From: Dehalococcoidia bacterium | GTDB taxonomy: Bacteria; Chloroflexota; Dehalococcoidia; DSTF01; JACRBR01 | DNA: 64,000 bases | Direction: 5' to 3' | Assembly: GCA_021731085.1 (NCBI GenBank) | Contig: JAKFYB010000015.1 | Location: forward strand, 1 to 64,000 | Notes under the pieces: model-generated | The model's input: the letters and a program-made list of their open reading frames with translations, nothing else | Databases searched by the model: none | What the model was told of the DNA's origin: nothing | Made by a program: the position numbers and the translations under genes | Part shown: positions 17,986-26,200 of the stretch, piece after piece | How positions within the stretch are numbered: the stretch's first letter is position 1 | How the letters are laid out: each line of letters begins with the position of its first letter

Positions 17986-18178
17986 TGTCTTGCTTGAGCC
18001 ACGACGTCTTTGCCTCGTTGATCTCGCTCTCCGAAAAGTCCATCCCTTCTAGCAAACCTTCAAGTGGTTTGCTCTCGATTTGCCGCTTGCCCAACAAGCG
18101 CGCACGGAGCGACAGTAGCTCGCGCTCCACTTCATCGAGGCGCTGCAAGGCCGACTTGAGTTCCGTGTCCGTAACCAT
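17978..18178 (-). CDS. Antitoxin of the PIN-toxin pair
   Basis: The 66-residue protein MVTDTELKSALQRLDEVERE is mostly helical and charged, with a likely coiled-coil N-terminal half (DEVERELLSLRARLL) and an acidic C-terminal part (GMDFSESEINEAKTSWL) that fits the toxin-wrapping tail of VapB-type antitoxins. It has no evident DNA-binding fold, so autoregulation may be left to HspR, whose gene lies 12 bp upstream. The call rests on size, position and overlap with the PIN gene. Confidence 0.7.
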   Translation of the reverse strand: MVTDTELKSALQRLDEVERELLSLRARLLGKRQIESKPLEGLLEGMDFSESEINEAKTSWLKQDNE

Positions 18179-18190
18179 GGCTTCTCCCTT

Positions 18191-18529
18191 CTATCCCCGT
18201 GGCGCCGGCAGGCGGCGGTCGCGCTGGCGCTGCAATTCGTCCCGCAGGCGATCCAGTTCTTGCTCTAGCACCTGGATCTTCTCGTTCATGCGCACGATGA
18301 CTTCCGCGCCCGCGAGATTCACGCCGAGATCGGCGACGAGCCGCTGGATCTGCTGCACGCGCTCGATGTCTCGCCGCGAGTAGAGGCGGCGGTTTGCGGC
18401 GCGCTTCGGCTGCACCAGGCCCTGGCGCTCGTACATGCGCAACGTCTGTTGATGGACGCCGACGATGCGCGCCGCGATCGAGATCACGTACACGGGCTCG
18501 TCGGCGTCTGTCATGTGTTCGTTCGTCAT
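18191..18529 (-). CDS. hspR: MerR-family heat-shock repressor HspR
   Basis: The 112-residue protein has a MerR helix-turn-helix: PVYVISIAARIVGVHQQTLRMYERQGL, then RRLYSRRDIERVQQI, which is the HspR form (Q-Q-T-LRxYERxGL). A coiled coil runs through NEKIQVLEQELDRL. HspR represses dnaK/dnaJ/clpB genes, usually with DnaK as co-repressor, by binding HAIR-type inverted repeats. It lies after dnaJ in one operon and should control that operon through the dyad at 19641-19662. GAGGGACC precedes the ATG. grpE and dnaK are not in the window. Confidence 0.92.
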   Translation of the reverse strand: MTNEHMTDADEPVYVISIAARIVGVHQQTLRMYERQGLVQPKRAANRRLYSRRDIERVQQIQRLVADLGVNLAGAEVIVRMNEKIQVLEQELDRLRDELQRQRDRRLPAPRG

Positions 18530-18546
18530 GGTCCCTCACCCCCAAA

Positions 18547-18568
18547 CCCTCTCCCAGACGGGAGAGGG
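18547..18568. repeat. Palindrome between dnaJ and hspR
   Basis: A perfect 9-bp inverted repeat (CCCTCTCCC, 4-nt loop, GGGAGAGGG) lies in the 51-bp dnaJ-hspR gap. In the transcript it makes a stable hairpin without a T-run on the hspR side, so it may reduce rather than stop expression of the downstream genes. Confidence 0.7.
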
Positions 18569-18580
18569 GAATAGATGTCC

Positions 18581-19585
18581 TTACACTCCAGCCGCGCTCA
18601 GCTCCTCGAACAGTTGCTTTTGCTTGTCGTCGAGCTGGTCCGGGAGGCGGACCTTCACGCGCGCGTACAGATCGCCCTTGCCGCCACCCTTCACGCGCGG
18701 CATGCCGAGGCCGCCGAGCTTGAAGAGCTTGCCGTTCTGTGTCAGCGCCGGAATCTTGAGCATCACTTTCGCCGTCACCGTCGGCACTTCAACTTCGCCG
18801 CCAAGCACTGCTGTTGTCACCGGAGCATCGACGTCGACGTACAGGTCATCGCCCTTCCGCTCGAAGCGCGGGTGAGGCCGCACATTCACGACGAGCAGCA
18901 GGTCGCCCTTCTTACCACCGCCCATGCCCGGTTGACCTTCGCCCGCGACCTTCACCTTCGCGCCGGTAGCGACGCCGGCTGGAATCTTCACTTCGAGCCT
19001 TCGTGGCTTGCGGATGGCACCGTGACCGCCGCATACATGGCATGTCGCGCCGGCGACCTCGCCCGTCCCGCCACATGTGTCGCACGCCTCCTGCGACACA
19101 AGTTCGAGCGTGCGCGTGGTGCCGTGATAGGCCTCCTCGAAGGTGACGTCCGTTGGTTGCTGCACGTCCTGGCCCCGCCGTGACATCGCACGCTGCTGGA
19201 ACCCGCCGCCCCCGCGCCCGAAGAACGAACCGAAGACACTGCCGAGGTCGCCCATATCGTCCATACCGTTGAGGTCGTATTGGACGCCGCCGTTCCCACC
19301 CTGAAACCCGCCGTTCCCGTAGCGCGCACCGCGGTTGCGCTGCATCTCCTCGATCTGGTCAGCGTGTTCCCAGCGGTCGCCGTACTTGTCGTACTTCTTC
19401 CGCTTGTCGGCGTCGGACAGCACTTCGTACGCAGCCGTTATGTCCTTGAACTTGGCCTCCGCAGCCTTGTCTCCCGGATTCACGTCCGGGTGGTGCTTGC
19501 GGGCGAGCTTCCGGTACGCCGAGCGGACTTCCTTGTCGGAGGCCGTCTTGGGGACACCCAGAGCGGTGTAGAGATCCTTTGCCAT
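18581..19585 (-). CDS. dnaJ: DnaJ/CbpA-type Hsp40 co-chaperone with half zinc finger
   Basis: The 334-residue Hsp40 has a J domain ([21 protein letters not shown] with the HPD signature). A Gly-rich stretch follows ([11 protein letters not shown]), then the C-terminal substrate-binding domains. The zinc region keeps only two CxxCxGxG modules (CDTCGGTG and CHVCGGHG) instead of the usual four. It therefore lies between DnaJ and CbpA in type and could bind one zinc at most. It is the first gene of the minus-strand operon dnaJ-hspR-TA-clpC and diverges from hsp20 across the operator dyad. Confidence 0.93.
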   Translation of the reverse strand: MAKDLYTALGVPKTASDKEVRSAYRKLARKHHPDVNPGDKAAEAKFKDITAAYEVLSDADKRKKYDKYGDRWEHADQIEEMQRNRGARYGNGGFQGGNGGVQYDLNGMDDMGDLGSVFGSFFGRGGGGFQQRAMSRRGQDVQQPTDVTFEEAYHGTTRTLELVSQEACDTCGGTGEVAGATCHVCGGHGAIRKPRRLEVKIPAGVATGAKVKVAGEGQPGMGGGKKGDLLLVVNVRPHPRFERKGDDLYVDVDAPVTTAVLGGEVEVPTVTAKVMLKIPALTQNGKLFKLGGLGMPRVKGGGKGDLYARVKVRLPDQLDDKQKQLFEELSAAGV

Positions 19586-19640
19586 GCAATCAGTCTAGCC
19601 AGCCAGATCGCAAACTTTCAAGGCCATTCGTACTATTATT

Positions 19641-19662
19641 GAGTCTTTACCACTAAAGACTC
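19641..19662. promoter_or_regulatory. Operator-like dyad between dnaJ and hsp20 (HAIR-like)
   Basis: A perfect 9-bp inverted repeat, GAGTCTTTA-CCAC-TAAAGACTC, lies between the divergent heat-shock genes and directly abuts the hsp20 -35 box. With flanks it reads TTGAGT...ACTCTTG, close to the half-sites of the HspR element HAIR (CTTGAGT/ACTCAAG), but with a longer spacer. HspR is encoded in the adjacent operon, so this is its most likely site. Confidence 0.7.
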
Positions 19663-19691
19663 TTGATTTCTTCCTTTAGGGTCGATATAAC
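19663..19691 (+). promoter_or_regulatory. Sigma-70-type promoter of hsp20
   Basis: TTGATT at 19663-19668 and TATAAC at 19686-19691 are separated by exactly 17 bp. The dyad ends one base before the -35 box, so a bound repressor would block RNA polymerase. The hsp20 leader then carries GGAGG at 19740-19744. Confidence 0.75.
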
Positions 19692-19750
19692 GATCCCGAA
19701 AGGGCTGAGGCGGTCTCAGCTACAGATAGACCCAGATATGGAGGATTGTC

Positions 19751-20254
19751 ATGGCAGATATCACACGATGGGATCCATTCGCAGAGATGTCGGACCTGCG
19801 GCGCGCATTCGACCGCATGTTTGACGACGTGCGGCCTGTGCGGTTCGTCGCTGGCCCGCAGGCGGCAGCCCTGGCAGCCGCACAAGCGCAGGAAAGCTAC
19901 TTCCCCGTCGACCTGTTCGAGACCGATGGCGAAGTCGTCTTGAAGGCGTCGCTGCCGGGTGTGAAGGCGGACGACATCGACATCTCGGTGACCGGCGACC
20001 ACCTCACGCTAACGGCGGAAACAAAGGATGAAACCGAGGAGAAGGGCCAGAACTGGTACCGGCGTGAGCGCCGAAGCGGCACCTTCGTCCGCCAGTTCCA
20101 GCTCCCGACCGAGGTCGACTCGGCGAAAGCCGCGGCGGACTTCGAGGATGGCGTCCTGCGCCTGACGCTCCCGAAGGCGGAGACGGTGAAGCCCAAGACC
20201 ATCAAGGTCGAGGCGAAGGCGGCGCAGCCGACCCTTGAGGCTGCGAAGAGCTAG
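19751..20254 (+). CDS. Small heat-shock protein, Hsp20/alpha-crystallin family
   Basis: The 167-residue ATP-independent holdase has a variable N-terminal arm (ITRWDPFAEMSDLRRAF) and the alpha-crystallin domain from about residue 55. That domain contains KASLPGVKADDIDISVTGDHLTLTAE-type strands and the late GVLRLTLPKAE signature. A basic/Ala tail ends the protein. It is expressed from its own promoter next to the HspR-like dyad, so it belongs to the same regulon as the divergent dnaJ operon. It ends 130 bp before the convergent Fe-S oxidoreductase gene. Confidence 0.95.
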   Translation: MADITRWDPFAEMSDLRRAFDRMFDDVRPVRFVAGPQAAALAAAQAQESYFPVDLFETDGEVVLKASLPGVKADDIDISVTGDHLTLTAETKDETEEKGQNWYRRERRSGTFVRQFQLPTEVDSAKAAADFEDGVLRLTLPKAETVKPKTIKVEAKAAQPTLEAAKS

Positions 20255-20291
20255 CGCGGGCTACCGCACACGAGCCGTCGCATGAGCCAAC

Positions 20292-20307
20292 CGTTCCGGC
20301 CGGAACG
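20292..20307. repeat. 16-bp perfect palindrome
   Basis: CGTTCCGGCCGGAACG is fully self-complementary and lies just downstream of hsp20, before the shared terminator. It may strengthen the 3' end of the transcript or bind a dimeric protein. Confidence 0.5.
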
Positions 20308-20330
20308 ATGCTCGCCAGCGACGGCGACAC

Positions 20331-20371
20331 AAAAAGAATGGGGCGTCCACGCGAACGCCCCTCTAGTTTTG
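20331..20371. terminator. Bidirectional terminator between hsp20 and the Fe-S oxidoreductase
   Basis: A 7-bp GC stem (20340-20346 with 20355-20361) has an A-rich left flank and a T-rich right flank (AAAAAG... and ...TAGTTTT). It can therefore end transcripts arriving from both convergent genes. Confidence 0.75.
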
Positions 20372-20384
20372 ACCAGCCCATCGG

Positions 20385-22622
20385 CTACTCGCTCGGCGCA
20401 GGCTCGGCCGCGACAGCCTCCGGCTCGGAAATGCCCATCGCATCCGCCGCGGGCGAACCGCCGGACGGACGGCCGATGACGGTCAGCTCCAGCAGCTCCG
20501 CGACGTCGAACGTCTTCATCCGCTTGTCCTCGTCCGGCTGCACGGTCGGGATGCCATCCTCGAACATCTGGATGCAGAACGGGCAGGCGGTCGCGATGAT
20601 CTGCGCGCCGGTCTCGTAAGCCTCTTCCGTGCGGGCGACATTGATGCGCTTGCCCTTCGACTCCTCCACCCACATGTGCGCGCCGCCCGCTCCACAGCAG
20701 AAGCTCCACTCGCGGTTGCGTGGCATCTCGACGCGAGCGCCGCCGGGCAGCTTGTCGATGATGTCGCGAGGGCTGTCGTAGTTGCCGTTGTGGCGGCCGA
20801 GGTAGCACGAGTCGTGGTACGTGATCGCCAGCGGCAAATCGTTCTTCGGGACAAGCGCGCCATCGCCGAGCAGCTTGTTGAGGAAGGTCGTGTGGTGGAT
20901 GACCTCGAACTTGCCGTCGAAGTCCGGGTACTCGTTCTGCATCGTATTGAAGCAGTGGGGGCAGTTGGTAATGATCTTCTCGACGCCCTTCGCGTTCAGC
21001 ACTTCGATCAGCGACTTCGCCTGTTCCTGGAACAGGTATTCGTTGCCGAGCCGCCGGGCCGGGTCTCCAGTACACAACTCTTCCTCGCCGAGGCAGCCGT
21101 AGCTCACGCCGGCCTCTGTCAGCAGACGGGCGACGGCGCGCGTGATCGGGACGTTGCGGTCGACCATCGCACCGGAGCAGCCGACCCAATAGAGGTACTT
21201 CTGCGAGCCGTCGAACGTCGGGATGTCGAGCCCCTCCATCCACGACGAGCGTGTGTACTGCGTGCCGCGCCACGGGTGGCCGCGCTGCTCGATTTGCATC
21301 AGCGTCGCGGAAGCCGTCTCCGGCATGTTGGCTTCGTTCATCGTCAGGAAGCGGCGCATGTCCTGCAGGAACGGGATGTGCTCGATGAAGACGGGACACT
21401 GGTACTGGCAGGCGCCACAGGTCACGCAGTCCCAGATGGGATTGAAGCCCACAGCATCGATCAGCGTCAGGTTGCCGTCCGGGCCGGTCCCGACGACGTC
21501 AGCATGTCCATTCTCACCGTGACCGTTCTCGCCATGGCCGTTCGCCGCATGCCCGTTACCGTTGGCGCCGCCATTGGCGGCGGAGCCATTCGTTGCGGGC
21601 GGTTTCAGCGCGTCCCACACGAATAGGGGCGACTGTATCTTCCGCACCTCCTGCTCGATGACGCCGCGCATGTCGTGCATGATCTTCTTCGGCGAAAGCT
21701 CCTTGCCGGTGAGGAACGCCGGACAGTTGATCTCACAGCGGCCGCACTCCGTGCACGTATACGCATCGAGCATCTGCTTCCACGTCAGGTCCTCGAGCAG
21801 CTGCGCGCCGAAGCGTTCGAGATTCTCGAAGTCCTTGATCGGCTGCAGCTTGCCGGTTGGCTCGATGCGCCGCGTGGCGACGTTCGGGACGACACTGAGC
21901 ACGTGCGAGTGCTTGCTGTACGGCAGGTAGCACAGGAACGTCAGGAAGTCGTAGAGGTGGGCGTACCACCAGAAGACCAACATCCCTTCGAGGAATGCCT
22001 GCGAGAATCCAGCGTTCAACCAGAACTGCGACAACGGATAGGCGATGAAGCTGAACCGCTCGCCATCGCGCTCCGGATGCAGGGCGATCTCCAGGCTGTT
22101 CGTCATGATGTCGGAGAACATCAGGAATGAAATGAAGAACAGGATGAGCCAGGCGTCCGTGTTGAACGTCATCCGCGCCGGCTTCCAGAACCGACGCTGC
22201 CACGCCGCCATCCCGCAGCCGATCAGGACGAGGATGTTGAACAGGTCCATCGGCGGCCGCAGGAAGATGTCGTACGCGTCCTGCAGGACCTCGATGCCAC
22301 CGGCGTGCTCGATCGATATCTCGTTGCTGAAGCCCTTGAGGATGAAGTTGATCGTGCGGATCTGGAGGACGATGAAGCCCCAGTAGATCAGCGAGTGCAG
22401 CAGGCCGCTGTACCAGTACTGCTTCCGAGCCACGCGCGCGTTGCCCAGCAGGTACGGCACCAGCGACGTGATGCGCTCGACGAGGTGGTCGAAGCGCCAG
22501 TCACCCCGCCCGCGCGAGAACACGGACACCTTGATGCCGATTGAATACGCGGCGAAGCCAAGAAAGATGACGAGCGAGGCCCAATAGATGTAGTTGCCCG
22601 GTGGCAATTGGCTTGGGAGCAC
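20385..22622 (-). CDS. HdrD/DsrK-like membrane (Fe-S) oxidoreductase
   Basis: The 745-residue protein fuses a membrane part to Fe-S domains. About five hydrophobic segments lie in residues 12-235, resembling NarI/HdrE-type cytochrome b subunits. Two 4Fe-4S sites follow, CTECGRCEINCP (Cys290-300) and CVTCGACQYQCP (Cys399-409). The C-terminal half has two CCG-type cysteine domains ending in SFCCGAGGAHMW. The two ferredoxin sites are split by a linker of about 30 residues made of Asn/Gly/His/Glu repeats. Such proteins pass electrons between quinones and soluble redox partners, often beside fatty-acid oxidation. The start is GTG 22622, with GAGGAGG eight bases upstream; the longer frame to 22862 has no membrane-like N terminus. 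Confidence 0.87.
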   Translation of the reverse strand: MLPSQLPPGNYIYWASLVIFLGFAAYSIGIKVSVFSRGRGDWRFDHLVERITSLVPYLLGNARVARKQYWYSGLLHSLIYWGFIVLQIRTINFILKGFSNEISIEHAGGIEVLQDAYDIFLRPPMDLFNILVLIGCGMAAWQRRFWKPARMTFNTDAWLILFFISFLMFSDIMTNSLEIALHPERDGERFSFIAYPLSQFWLNAGFSQAFLEGMLVFWWYAHLYDFLTFLCYLPYSKHSHVLSVVPNVATRRIEPTGKLQPIKDFENLERFGAQLLEDLTWKQMLDAYTCTECGRCEINCPAFLTGKELSPKKIMHDMRGVIEQEVRKIQSPLFVWDALKPPATNGSAANGGANGNGHAANGHGENGHGENGHADVVGTGPDGNLTLIDAVGFNPIWDCVTCGACQYQCPVFIEHIPFLQDMRRFLTMNEANMPETASATLMQIEQRGHPWRGTQYTRSSWMEGLDIPTFDGSQKYLYWVGCSGAMVDRNVPITRAVARLLTEAGVSYGCLGEEELCTGDPARRLGNEYLFQEQAKSLIEVLNAKGVEKIITNCPHCFNTMQNEYPDFDGKFEVIHHTTFLNKLLGDGALVPKNDLPLAITYHDSCYLGRHNGNYDSPRDIIDKLPGGARVEMPRNREWSFCCGAGGAHMWVEESKGKRINVARTEEAYETGAQIIATACPFCIQMFEDGIPTVQPDEDKRMKTFDVAELLELTVIGRPSGGSPAADAMGISEPEAVAAEPAPSE

Positions 22623-23090
22623 AGTCTCGGCCTCCTCTGGACACGCGCGCCTCAGGCGCACGCTCCGGTGCAATTCGTCGGCGGGATCATATCGCGGGCG
22701 GCGGCTTCGGAATAGCGTCTCTTGCCGATCTCTGGCCGGCGATCCGACGGCCCTTCGAAATCGAGGCTCCCAATCCGGCGCGCCGCGCTTTGGTCGCAGC
22801 GAAGGCGCTCCGTGATCTGGTGGGAAGGAGGTACACGCAGCGCAGGGAACGAAGGCGCGCAAACGGCAATGGGCTACAAACCGTATCCCTCCGGGGGTTG
22901 ACGGTATGACGCGCGGGACGGATGATCGCGGTCAATCGGTTGGACACGCATCGCCGTGCCGGTGCTTCGTTCGCTGCTGCTTGCGAAGAGTTTCTGAGAA
23001 CGCCAACGCACCGCGGCAAGGGCGGCAAATTGACTCAAAAAGCAGAGACGCCAGACGTCAATTCTCCAGACACGCTGTCTAAGTATCCCC

Positions 23091-23119
23091 TTGACGGCAT
23101 GCTCTGTTGGGCGTACGAT
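23091..23119 (+). promoter_or_regulatory. Promoter of the subtilase gene
   Basis: TTGACG at 23091-23096 and TACGAT at 23114-23119 are separated by 17 bp. The predicted start lies about 95 bp ahead of the ATG at 23225. Confidence 0.6.
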
Positions 23120-23133
23120 CGCGCCCAACAGAG
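23102..23133. promoter_or_regulatory. 12-bp inverted repeat covering the -10 box of the subtilase promoter
   Basis: CTCTGTTGGGCG (23102-23113) and its exact complement (23122-23133) flank 8 bases that contain the -10 hexamer. A dimeric regulator bound here would cover the promoter. A self-folding role at the 5' end of the message is less likely, because half lies upstream of the start site. Confidence 0.65.
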
Positions 23134-23224
23134 TCACGGAGACGAACTCCTTTCATACTTCGCCATGCGAATCACTCTCGTTAAGCTCGGGACGTTTCTG
23201 CAGATTCCTTAGCTAGGGGGCACA

Positions 23225-26200
23225 ATGCAATACCGTTGGGTTGGACGGATGGCCGTCGCGTTCGCGGCCACGTCCGCGGCAATTCTGGCATCCTTCGGGA
23301 CGGCCGACACCGAGCCTCAGGACAGCGACAGCGCGAAGGCCGCCGCGAGCCAGAACAGCGGCGTAGCCTATGTCGATCCAGAAGTCGCGGGACAGGTTCG
23401 CGAGGACGGGTCGGCCCGCGTGGTCGTGTCCTTCTTCGAGTCCGGCAAGCCGCCGGAGACCGATGCCGCCGTTGCCGCCGAATCGGCCCGGGTCGCCGGA
23501 GCGCGTCAGCGGACGCTCTCCGCCGTAGACACAAACGAGTTCGAAGTAAGGCACACATTCAAGGTTGTGCCCGCAGTCAGCGGTGTAGTCACCGAGGAGG
23601 GCCTCGAAGTCCTCGCATCTCAGCCCGACGTCGCTCGCATCTCCCTGGACCGCGAAACGCGCGCCTCGCTGACCGAAGCCGTCGCACTGGTCAATGGCGA
23701 CGACACGCATGCACTCGGTGTCACTGGCGCCGGTGTTGTCGTGGCCGTGCTCGACACCGGCATCGACACCGACCACCCGAATCTCTCCGACGATCTCATT
23801 TTGCAGCGGTGCTACCTCTTCGACGGCACCTGTCCCGGCGGCGGCACAACGGGCACCTCGGCGGAAGACGGCCACGGCCACGGCACTCACGTGAGCGGCA
23901 TCATCACGTCCAGCAACGCCGACGCACGCGGCATCGCGCCCGATGCGCAGATCGCGGCGTACAAGATCCTCGCTGACTCCGGCAACGGCTACTTCAGCGA
24001 CGTCGTTGCGGCGATGGACGACATCATCGTCAACCAACCGAGCGTCGACATCATCAACATGAGCCTCGGATCCTTCGGCACGTACGCGCCGGGCTCCTGC
24101 GAGGCCGTCGATCCAGCGCTGACCAGCGCGATCGCAACGCTGAAAGCGCAAGGTGTCACAGTCTTCGCGGCCAGTGGCAATTCATTCGACGCGGGCGGCA
24201 CATCGCTGCCCGCCTGCATCAACAACGTGATCTCAGTTGGCGCGACGTACGACGCAAACGTCGGCGCGGGCTATTGCGGTGAGCCAACTGTCCCGGATCT
24301 CATCGTGTGCTTCAGCAACTCCGATCCATCACTGGATCTGGTGGCGCCGGGCTCCCTCATCACATCCACCGTCACGGGAGGCGGCCTGGCCACTTTTCAG
24401 GGCACATCGATGGCCTCACCGATGGCCGCCGGCGTCGCCGCGCTCCTCAAGAGCGACGAACCCTTGCTCGCACCATCCGCGATCGAGGCGCGTCTGAAGG
24501 CGACGGGGGTGCCCGTGCTGGATGCGCGCAACAACGTCACGGCCTGCCGCGTCAACGCGCTTGCTGCGGTGCAAAACACCGTTCCAGCCCCACCCTGTGC
24601 CACCGCCGTTGTCGGGCCGCCAAATGACAACGCGATCGATGCGTTGCCGTTCGCGCCGCCGAATCCCCGATCACAGAGCAACTTCGGCGCGACGCGACAG
24701 GCCGGTGAACCACAGGCGTGCGGCGGCATCGGTTCGACCGTCTGGTTCCAGTACACCGCGCCCGCGACTGCAACCGTGACGTTGCACACCGCCGGAAGCA
24801 CGTTCGACACCGCCCTCGCGATGTACGTGAAGACCGGGCCCGGAACACTGGGCACGTTCCTCGGCTGCAACGACGATACCGGCGGCACGCTCCAGTCCAA
24901 ACTCACCCTCGGCGTGACAGTGGGGACGACGTACTACATCCAAGCCGGCGGCTTCAACGGCAACCAGGGCCTCCTAACGCTATCGATGCCGCCTTCAAAC
25001 GACGACTTCGCCGGACGCCGCACGCTGCTGCCACCGCCGACACCCTGGAATCAGTCGACGGCGGGGGCATCCACCGAAATAAACGAACCGCTGCCTTGCA
25101 ACATGGGCGGCGCCACCGTCTGGTTCAGCTTCGTCGCACCAATGACGGGATTCGCGACCGCGCAGACGGCCGGCAGCAGCTTCGACACGGTCATCGGCGC
25201 GTACGACACGGCGTCGTCACCGTCAGGCCAGCTGAACCTTCTGAACTGCAACGACGACGCGGGGGGCACGCTCCAATCGGCCGTCGACCTCCCGGTGACG
25301 TCCGGCACGACGTACTACGTGCAGGCCGGCGGCTACGTCGGCCAGTCCGGCGACCTCACGCTCGAGCTGTCATTCGGGTCGAGCTGCTTCGTGCCGAATG
25401 ACAATTTCTTCAGCGCGACGTTCCTCATTGCGCCGACAAGCACATCGCAGTGCACGACGGGCGCATCGATCGAGGGCGGTGAGCCGCTTCCTTGCGGGAT
25501 GGTCGGAAAAACGGCGTGGTTCACGTTCTTCGCAGACGAGGACGCAGTCGCGATAATCAGCACGTTTGGTAGCGATTATGACACCGTTGTCGCTGCGTAC
25601 GACGCAGCGGATTCACCGCCAGGTCAACTAGGTACCCTTCTCGCCTGCAACGATGACGCTGGCGGCGCCAGCCAGTCCGAAGTCCTCGCGCAACTCGTTG
25701 AAGGGCGCCAGTACTTCGTTCAGGCAGGCAGCCGCGGCGCGCTCGGCGGATCGCTCTCCCTCAATGTCTCCACCGCATCTCTCTGCCTGCCACCAAATGA
25801 CCACGTCGGCAACGCGTCAACGCTCGTCTCCGGAGGCTTCGACACGCAATGCACGGGCGGTGCTGGTGTCGAAGCGGGCGAGAATCTGCCATGCGGCATC
25901 GGTAGCACAGTGTGGTATCGCTACGACGCAACAGCCGATGGCGTGCTCGAGGTGAACGTCAACGCTGACTTCAACACGGTGCTGGCGGCCTACGAGGGCA
26001 TGGTGTCCCCGCCGGGAGTGCTCGGCTACATCGCCTGCAATGACGACGTGCAACCAGGCGATTCGTCGTCCGGCGTCGCGATCGGGGTTCAAGCTGGACG
26101 CAGCTATTACTTCCAGGTCGGCGGACTCGGCGGCGCCACGGGCGAACTGAGCATCTATGCTTCTCTCCGCCCCGGGTGTGTCGAACCCCAGAACCAGCAG

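Larger units (their letters stand above)
22623..23224. other. Intergenic region between divergent oxidoreductase and subtilase genes
   Basis: This 602-bp gap has no credible gene. A 96-codon frame at 22922-23212 lacks a ribosome site and family features. The right half holds a good promoter and a 12-bp dyad for the subtilase; the left half should hold the promoter of the Fe-S oxidoreductase, which I could not place. Confidence 0.5.

Noticed and set aside
22922-23212. A 96-codon frame before the subtilase gene.
   Set aside because: No ribosome site or recognisable family, and it runs through the promoter and dyad of the subtilase.
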